A stretch of DNA of 64,000 bases from Pseudomonadota bacterium (GTDB lineage Bacteria > Pseudomonadota > Gammaproteobacteria > Burkholderiales > Rhodocyclaceae): the NCBI GenBank assembly GCA_018262095.1, contig JAGTRW010000001.1, forward strand, positions 62,001-126,000, written 5' to 3'. The notes beneath the pieces are model-generated. The model had not been told where the DNA came from and ran no database searches. It saw only the letters and a program-made list of their open reading frames with translations. The position numbers and the translations under genes were made by a program. Positions 54,786 to 64,000 of the stretch are shown here, one piece after another; positions within the stretch are counted from its first letter, which is position 1, and the number at the start of each line of letters is the position of its first letter.

Positions 54786-55493
54786 ATGACCCTGCCTCCC
54801 ACTTCAAGCCGCCCGCGCGCCGTCGTCCTGCTTTCCGGTGGCCTCGACTCGGCGACGACGCTGGCCATCGCCCGCGACGCCGGTTACGACTGTTATTGCC
54901 TGTCGCTCGACTATGGTCAACGGCACCGCGTCGAACTTGACGCCGCCGCGCGCGTCGCCAAGGCGCTTGACGCCAGCGAGCAGCGCGTGATGCATCTGGC
55001 GCTCGCCGAATTCGGCGGCTCGGCGCTCACCGACACGGCGATTGATGTCCCGGTCGACGGCGTCGGCGCCGGCATCCCGGTCACTTACGTGCCGGCGCGC
55101 AACACCATCATGCTGTCGCTGGCGCTGGCCTGGGCCGAGGTCTTGGGCAGCCGCGACATCTTCGTCGGCGTCAATGCCGTCGACTATTCAGGCTACCCGG
55201 ATTGCCGCCCCGAATACATCGCCGCTTTCGAAGCGATGGCCAATCTGGCGACCCGCGCTGCGGTCGAAGGCGCGCGGCTGACCATCCACGCGCCGCTGAT
55301 CGACCTCTCCAAGGCCGACATCATCCGTCGCGGCAGCGCTCTCGGCGTCGATTACGGACTCACGGTTTCCTGCTACCAGGCCGATGAAAAAGGCCACGCC
55401 TGCGGCGTCTGCGATTCCTGCCGTCTGCGCCGCGAAGGTTTCGCTGCGGCCGGCGTTGCCGACCCGACGCCTTACGCAATTGGAGAAAAATAG
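54786..55493 (+). CDS. queC: QueC, 7-cyano-7-deazaguanine synthase
   Basis: 235 residues. ATP-dependent conversion of CDG to preQ0. PP-loop [15 protein letters not shown] and the C-terminal zinc site [17 protein letters not shown]. Partner of queE at 52227. Confidence 0.96.
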   Translation: MTLPPTSSRPRAVVLLSGGLDSATTLAIARDAGYDCYCLSLDYGQRHRVELDAAARVAKALDASEQRVMHLALAEFGGSALTDTAIDVPVDGVGAGIPVTYVPARNTIMLSLALAWAEVLGSRDIFVGVNAVDYSGYPDCRPEYIAAFEAMANLATRAAVEGARLTIHAPLIDLSKADIIRRGSALGVDYGLTVSCYQADEKGHACGVCDSCRLRREGFAAAGVADPTPYAIGEK

Positions 55494-55526
55494 CCGCATT
55501 TCTGATCAATTTTCGACAAGCTTGCG

Positions 55527-55555
55527 TTGACAGGCCTCTGAGCGATCTCTATAAT
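55527..55555 (+). promoter_or_regulatory. Near-perfect sigma-70 promoter for the tRNA-Lys pair
   Basis: TTGACA (55527-55532), 17-base spacer, TATAAT (55550-55555), 18 bases before the first tRNA. Both hexamers match consensus exactly. Confidence 0.93.
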
Positions 55556-55573
55556 CCGGCCTTCCTGATTTAC

Positions 55574-55649
55574 GGGTCGGTAGCTCAGCCGGTAGAGCAG
55601 CGGACTTTTAATCCGTTGGTCGCGAGTTCGAATCTCGCCCGACCTACCA
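55574..55649 (+). tRNA. tRNA-Lys (TTT)
   Basis: 76 nt cloverleaf. Acceptor GGGTCGG/CCGACCT with a terminal G-T pair, anticodon TTT at 55607-55609, discriminator A, encoded CCA at 55647-55649. Confidence 0.97.
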
Positions 55650-55688
55650 GAACGAAGATCAGTGTTTTAGCTTTTGTAGTTTCTACGT

Positions 55689-55764
55689 GGGGCGTTAGCT
55701 CAGCTGGTAGAGCAGCGGACTCTTAATCCGTAGGTCGACAGTTCGAATCTGTCACGCCCTACCA
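55689..55764 (+). tRNA. tRNA-Lys (CTT)
   Basis: 76 nt cloverleaf. Acceptor GGGGCGT/ACGCCCT, anticodon CTT at 55722-55724, discriminator A, encoded CCA. Together with the TTT species it reads both Lys codons. Confidence 0.96.
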
Positions 55765-55780
55765 CGTATTCAAGCACCTA

Positions 55781-55805
55781 GCCTCGGCAACTGCCGGGGC
55801 TTTTT
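55781..55805 (+). terminator. Intrinsic terminator after the tRNA-Lys pair
   Basis: GCCTCGGC (55781-55788) pairs with GCCGGGGC (55793-55800, one G-T pair), loop AACT, five T residues. Confidence 0.9.
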
Positions 55806-55884
55806 GCTATCTGGCGTTCCGGCAAGCCGTTTGCAAGCGGATTTCATCAATCCCAACCAACCCGACCAAGAGAAGAATCACGCG

Positions 55885-57577
<1,693 letters not shown>

Positions 57578-57720
57578 GCGAGAAGGTCGGCCACGACCTG
57601 CGAGCGCCGCAAATCAAACGCAGCGAGTGCACTGCTTAGGCCACGCTTGCCGGTATACTTGTCGTCTTTTGTGGCGACGCGGCGTCTGCCGACACGGCCG
57701 AACCGCGTTTGGAGATATCG

Positions 57721-58548
57721 ATGACGTACCGACTGGTTGCCCTGGACCTCGACGGAACGCTGCTGGACAGCCAGTTGCAGATCCGCGCCGAGACGATAGC
57801 AGCACTCTCGCGCCTGCGCGCGCAAGGCATACAGGCGATGATCGTGACCGGCCGCCATCACGTCGCCGCCTATCCGTACTGGAAAGAACTCGGCCTCGAT
57901 CTGCCGGCGATCTGCTGCAACGGCGCCTACGTCTATGACTTCGCCAACGCTCGCCCCCTGGCCAGCGACCCATTGACCCACGACGAAGCGCGCCAACTGC
58001 TCGCGCTGTCTCGCCAACACGCCGTCTACACCATGGTCTATGACCGCGACTTCATGGCCTACGAGACGATCGACGGCCAGCTCAGAAAGATGCTCAACTG
58101 GGCCGCGACGCTGGCGCCGGCGGTTCGTCCGCGCTTCGAGAAGGTCGAATCGTTCGAGCGGCTGATCGACAACGCCGAAACGATCTGGAAGTTCATCTCG
58201 GCAGCCGACGATCCGGCGGCGATGCGCGCCTTCGTCGACGATGTCGAGCAAAGCCTTGGCCTGTGTTGCGTCTGGTCGGGCGCCACCCGCCTTGACATCA
58301 CGCACGGCGGCAACAGCAAGGGCCACCGCCTGAGCCAATGGATCGCCGCACAGGGAATCGCGCCCGCAGAAGTGATCGCCTTCGGCGACCACCAGAACGA
58401 CATCGAAATGCTGCGCATGGCCGGCATGGGCGTCGCCATGGGCAACAGCCAAGCCGACGTCCAGGCGTGCGCCGACTGGGTCACTGGCAGCAACGACGGC
58501 AACGGAATCGCCGACGCCCTGGATCGGTTTGTGCTGACACCGGCGTAA
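57721..58548 (+). CDS. Cof-type HAD phosphatase
   Basis: 275 residues. HAD motif I DLDGTLLDS (nucleophile Asp at about 10), motif II in IVTGRHH, C2-type cap, motif III Lys in GGNSKGHRL, motif IV GDHQNDIEM. Likely a sugar-phosphate or pyridoxal-phosphate phosphatase of the YbhA/YidA group. ATG 57721 follows GGAG at 57711-57714. Confidence 0.88.
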   Translation: MTYRLVALDLDGTLLDSQLQIRAETIAALSRLRAQGIQAMIVTGRHHVAAYPYWKELGLDLPAICCNGAYVYDFANARPLASDPLTHDEARQLLALSRQHAVYTMVYDRDFMAYETIDGQLRKMLNWAATLAPAVRPRFEKVESFERLIDNAETIWKFISAADDPAAMRAFVDDVEQSLGLCCVWSGATRLDITHGGNSKGHRLSQWIAAQGIAPAEVIAFGDHQNDIEMLRMAGMGVAMGNSQADVQACADWVTGSNDGNGIADALDRFVLTPA

Positions 58549-58662
58549 CATTTGTATATTATTAAAGACATTTGATCTTTCCCGTTTCGCAAGGCAGTTT
58601 AATGGACCGTGGCGTCCGCCTGCCAAGGCAGAGTCCTTTTTCGTTCTAACAGGAGTTTCTAG
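58549..58662. other. AT-rich leader of transketolase gene
   Basis: 114 bases with an unusually AT-rich stretch (58550-58580) for this GC-rich window, probably a promoter; no -35/-10 pair at good spacing could be fixed. AACAGGAG precedes the tkt ATG. Confidence 0.35.
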
Positions 58663-60663
58663 ATGAGTTCTCAAGCTTCGCTGGCCAATGCAATTCGCGT
58701 GCTGGCCATGGATGGCGTCCAGGCCGCCAATTCAGGGCACCCGGGCGCACCGATGGGGATGGCTGAAATGGCCGTGGCACTGTGGAATCGCAACCTCAAG
58801 CACAATCCGGCCGACCCGAAGTGGCCCAACCGCGACCGTTTCGTCCTCTCCAACGGCCACGCGTCGATGCTGCTCTACGCGCTCTTGAACCTCTCCGGCT
58901 ACGACCTGCCGCTCGACGAACTCAAGAAATTCCGCCAGCTACACAGCAAAACGCCGGGTCACCCCGAGTACGGCCACACGCCGGGCGTCGAAACGACCAC
59001 CGGGCCGCTCGGCCAGGGCCTATCCAACGCCGTCGGGTTCGCGCTCGCCGAGCAATTGCTCGCCGCCGAATTCAACCGCGACGGTTTCCCGATCGTCGAC
59101 CACTACAGCTACACCTTCCTCGGCGACGGCTGCATGATGGAAGGCATTTCGCACGAAGTGTGCTCGCTGGCCGGCACCTGGAAGCTTTCGAAACTGATCG
59201 CGCTCTACGACGATAACGGCATCTCGATCGACGGCGACGTCGTCGGCTGGTTCGCCGACGACACGCCGGGGCGCTTCGAAGCCTACGGCTGGAACGTCAT
59301 CCGCGGCGTCGATGGCCACGACGTCGATGCCGTCGACGCCGCGATTCGTGCCGCCAAGGCGCAGCACGCCAAGCCGACGCTGATCTGCTGCAAGACGGTG
59401 ATCGGCCAAGGTTCGCCGAACAAGGCCGGCGGTCACGACGTGCATGGCTCGCCGCTGGGCAAGGACGAAGTCGCCGCGACGCGCGCCGCACTGGGAATCA
59501 CCGGCGAAGCCTTCGAGGTTGCCGCCGATGTGCGTGCGCAGTGGAGCGCACTGGCCTCGGGCGCCAAGCAGCAGGCCGAGTGGGCGAAGCTGTTCGCTGC
59601 CTACCGCGCAGCGCATCCGCAGCTCGCCGCCGAGTTCGCTCGCCGCACCAATGGCGATCTCTCCGCCGATTTCTCGGCCAAGGCCGCCGAAGCGCTGGCC
59701 GCGATCGCCGCCAAAGGCGAAACGATCGCCACGCGCAAGTCGTCGCAGAACGCGATCCAGGCTCTGGCTACTATCATGCCCGAATTCGTCGGCGGCTCGG
59801 CCGACCTGGCGCCGTCCAACCTGACCCAGTGGAAGGGCTGCCACGACCTGCGCGCCGACGCGATGGCCGAGGGCGGCAACTACATCCACTACGGCGTTCG
59901 CGAATTCGGCATGGCCGCGATCATGAACGGCCTGGTGCTGCACGGTGGCTTCCGTCCCTACGGCGGCACTTTCCTGATGTTCTCCGAGTACGCGCGCAAC
60001 GCGATCCGCATGGCCGCGCTGATGAAGATCAACCCGATCTACGTGTTCACGCACGACTCGATCGGCGTCGGTGAAGATGGCCCGACGCACCAGCCGATCG
60101 AACAGACGGCGACGCTGCGCATGATGCCCAACCTCGACGTCTGGCGTCCTTGCGATAGCGTCGAAGCCTTCGTCGCCTGGCAGATGGCGATCGAGCACCG
60201 TGCCAGCCCGACGGCGCTGATCCTGACGCGCCAGAACCTGCCGCACCAGGCGCGTGACGCCGCTCAGATTGCGGCGATTCGCCAGGGCGGCTACGTGCTC
60301 AAGGATTGCGCCGGCAAGCCGCAGGCGGTGATCATCGCCACCGGCTCTGAAGTGAGCCTCGCGATCGCGGCGCAGCAATCGCTCGCCGACAAGGGCATTG
60401 CGGTTCGCGTCGTCTCGATGCCGTCGAACTTCATCTTCGATCAGCAGGACGCAGCCTACCGCGATAGCGTGCTGCCGCGCGGCGTTCCGCGCATCGCGGT
60501 CGAAGCCGGCGTCACCGATTACTGGCGCAAGTACGTCGGTCTCGAAGGTGCGGTCGTCGGCATCGATCGCTTCGGCGAATGCGGTCCGGCCAACCAGGTC
60601 TTCGAATACCTCGGCGTCACCGCGGCCAAGGTCGCGCAGGCGGTCGAAGGCGTCATCGCCTAA
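58663..60663 (+). CDS. tkt: Transketolase
   Basis: 666 residues. Thiamine-diphosphate enzyme of the pentose phosphate or Calvin cycle: [30 protein letters not shown]-binding [12 protein letters not shown], and [12 protein letters not shown]. Full length. Followed by an intrinsic terminator and then a sugar-kinase gene. Confidence 0.97.
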   Translation: MSSQASLANAIRVLAMDGVQAANSGHPGAPMGMAEMAVALWNRNLKHNPADPKWPNRDRFVLSNGHASMLLYALLNLSGYDLPLDELKKFRQLHSKTPGHPEYGHTPGVETTTGPLGQGLSNAVGFALAEQLLAAEFNRDGFPIVDHYSYTFLGDGCMMEGISHEVCSLAGTWKLSKLIALYDDNGISIDGDVVGWFADDTPGRFEAYGWNVIRGVDGHDVDAVDAAIRAAKAQHAKPTLICCKTVIGQGSPNKAGGHDVHGSPLGKDEVAATRAALGITGEAFEVAADVRAQWSALASGAKQQAEWAKLFAAYRAAHPQLAAEFARRTNGDLSADFSAKAAEALAAIAAKGETIATRKSSQNAIQALATIMPEFVGGSADLAPSNLTQWKGCHDLRADAMAEGGNYIHYGVREFGMAAIMNGLVLHGGFRPYGGTFLMFSEYARNAIRMAALMKINPIYVFTHDSIGVGEDGPTHQPIEQTATLRMMPNLDVWRPCDSVEAFVAWQMAIEHRASPTALILTRQNLPHQARDAAQIAAIRQGGYVLKDCAGKPQAVIIATGSEVSLAIAAQQSLADKGIAVRVVSMPSNFIFDQQDAAYRDSVLPRGVPRIAVEAGVTDYWRKYVGLEGAVVGIDRFGECGPANQVFEYLGVTAAKVAQAVEGVIA

Positions 60664-60689
60664 GCCGCGTCACGCGGCGCACCTACAAG

Positions 60690-60714
60690 AACCCGGCCAA
60701 GTGCCGGGTTTTTT
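60690..60714 (+). terminator. Intrinsic terminator after tkt
   Basis: AACCCGGC (60690-60697) pairs with GCCGGGTT (60703-60710), loop CAAGT, followed by T residues. It lies only 24 bases before the next ATG, so pfkB-like expression needs read-through or a promoter overlapping the terminator. Confidence 0.9.
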
Positions 60715-60738
60715 CATTGCACCACAGGAAAAATATTC

Positions 60739-61725
60739 ATGCCCGTCATTTCCATTTGCCTAAGTCCCGGACTGCAACGCTCGGTGATCATCGACACGCT
60801 GATTCCCGGCGAAGTCAATCGACTGAAAAGCGTGGTGATCGATGTCGCCGGCAAGGGCGTCAATGTCTGCCGCGTACTGCAGCGCCTGGGAATCGAAGCG
60901 CTCTGCCTGGCGCAGGGCGGCAGCAACGCCGACGAGGTGATGGCGCTGGCACGCAGCGAAGGTCTCGAGCTGCGGCTGATCGCGTCTTCCGGCACCTTGC
61001 GCACCTGTACGTCGATCATCGAGACGTCGATGGCCACCGGGCGCCGCGTCACCGAACTGGTCGAGCCTTCGGCGTGTGTCGATGAGGCCTGCGTCGCGGC
61101 GCTCGCCGAAGCGCTGCTGACGCTCTTGCCGACGGCCAGCGCGCTGGTCATCGCCGGATCAATGGCACCCGGCTATCCGCCGGGCTATCAGGCGCACCTG
61201 GCTGATCTGGCGCGGCAAACCGGCGTTCCTGTCGCGATCGACCAGCAGGGCGCGGCGCTGGTCGACGTTCTTTCGATGCGACCGGCGCTGGTCAAGATCA
61301 ACCTCGCCGAATTCGTCGCGACTTTCCTCGCCGACCGCTTCCGGGGCGGCGAGCACAGCGGCATGCTGGCGCAGCCCGCGCTGGCCGCCGAACTGACGGC
61401 GGCAATCGCCGACGTATCGCGCGGCTACGCGACGAGCTTCGTGCTGACGCGCGGCGCCAACAGCATCGTGCTGGCGCGCGACGGGCAGCTGCGCGTCGTC
61501 GCGGTGCAGCCGCTGGCGGCCAGCGAGGTGGTCAGCCCGATCGGTTCGGGTGACTCGTTCCTCGCCGGAATGCTCGCGCAGCTGCTGCAGACCGGCGCAA
61601 CCGACTGGGAGCGGCTCTCGCTCGACGATCTCGCAGACGCAACTACTCTCGCCACCGCGTGTGCGCAGTCGAACGCACGCACCGCGCGCCCGGGCTTCCT
61701 CGATGAATCGTTCGCCCGACACTGA
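60739..61725 (+). CDS. PfkB-family sugar kinase (1-phosphofructokinase/tagatose-6-P kinase-like)
   Basis: 328 residues. PfkB signature 1 in VAGKGVNVCRVLQRLG (about 37-52) and signature 2 in SPIGSGDSFLAGM (about 263-275) with the catalytic Asp. The N-terminus (ISICLSPGLQRSVIID) resembles the FruK/LacC branch rather than ribokinase. Substrate specificity not determinable. Downstream of tkt. Confidence 0.85.
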   Translation: MPVISICLSPGLQRSVIIDTLIPGEVNRLKSVVIDVAGKGVNVCRVLQRLGIEALCLAQGGSNADEVMALARSEGLELRLIASSGTLRTCTSIIETSMATGRRVTELVEPSACVDEACVAALAEALLTLLPTASALVIAGSMAPGYPPGYQAHLADLARQTGVPVAIDQQGAALVDVLSMRPALVKINLAEFVATFLADRFRGGEHSGMLAQPALAAELTAAIADVSRGYATSFVLTRGANSIVLARDGQLRVVAVQPLAASEVVSPIGSGDSFLAGMLAQLLQTGATDWERLSLDDLADATTLATACAQSNARTARPGFLDESFARH

Positions 61726-61825
61726 CCAACGCCTGGCAGTCGCTGGACAATCGCCAGCCGAATGCTTACCTTGGCAGACGCCAGGCGTCGACCGGCGCCA
61801 CCGATTACCGCTCAGGAAAACAGCA

Positions 61826-63941
<2,116 letters not shown>

Positions 63942-64000
63942 CCGCTTTTTGGCGGGTAGTGAGGATTCGGCGTAATCGACGGAGGGTAGCGTGAAATCTT
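63942..64000. other. Window end
   Basis: 59 bases with no recognisable feature. Confidence 0.4.

Overview
This window is GC-rich chromosomal DNA from a betaproteobacterium, most likely of the Rhodocyclales (Accumulibacter/Propionivibrio/Dechloromonas-like). That placement is an inference from gene order (yebC-ruvCAB, ybgC-tolQRAB-pal-cpoB-queE, dapF-DUF484-xerC, metK, ahcY-metF behind an SAH riboswitch) and from protein character. No database search was possible. Nearly everything is housekeeping or cell-envelope biology. There is no prophage, CRISPR array or intact insertion sequence.

Layout. 1-6.1 kb: end of an RND pump gene, hslR, a glycine-zipper protein, an MFS carrier with an alpha/beta hydrolase, a TerC-type membrane protein and a UspA protein. 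6.1-11.0 kb: hslU and hslV, unusually separated by a divergent HDOD signalling pair and a 0.5-kb repeat element, plus a STAS-like protein with an internal duplication. 11.1-15.7 kb: a zinc module (Zur-like regulator and COG0523 GTPase with a candidate operator), msrB, then xerC, DUF484 and dapF. 16.0-31.2 kb: a lipid A/core and surface-glycan block, bracketed by two lpxL-type acyltransferases. It holds a carbamoyltransferase, four glycosyltransferases, msbA and ugd on the plus strand, and a fused double kinase, waaP and waaG on the minus strand. 31.2-37.3 kb: methyl-cycle genes. metK has a SAM-II-like leader and an extraordinary 3' end; then an HD-GYP gene, an SAH riboswitch, ahcY, a small membrane protein and metF. 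37.3-40.9 kb: tRNAs Asn, Gly and Asp, an IclR regulator divergent from an orphan TRAP binding protein, and a DUF5610 protein. 40.9-53.3 kb: a HerA-like ATPase, yebC, ruvC, ruvA, an AI-2E family gene, ruvB, the Tol-Pal operon, queE and a PilZ protein. 53.5-64 kb: an orphan Leu/Ile/Val-type binding protein, queC, two Lys tRNAs behind a near-perfect sigma-70 promoter, a GH1 glycosidase, a HAD phosphatase, transketolase, a PfkB kinase, an iron-type alcohol dehydrogenase and bluB.

The most unusual observation is at 32483-32897. The last 12 codons and stop of metK, plus about 95 bp downstream, occur three times in tandem. Each copy still spells [16 protein letters not shown], although only the first is translated. 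The differences among copies fall mainly on paired positions of four hairpins, with compensatory changes. The array ends in an intrinsic terminator. It is either a tandem structured RNA built on the metK 3' end or the footprint of repeated insertions that restored the gene end.

Secondary signals are three dispersed intergenic palindromes with 9-nt-periodic arms, a hairpin-bounded repeat inside the hslV-hslU interval, paired IclR-like operators, and a candidate SAM-II-type riboswitch with terminator before metK.
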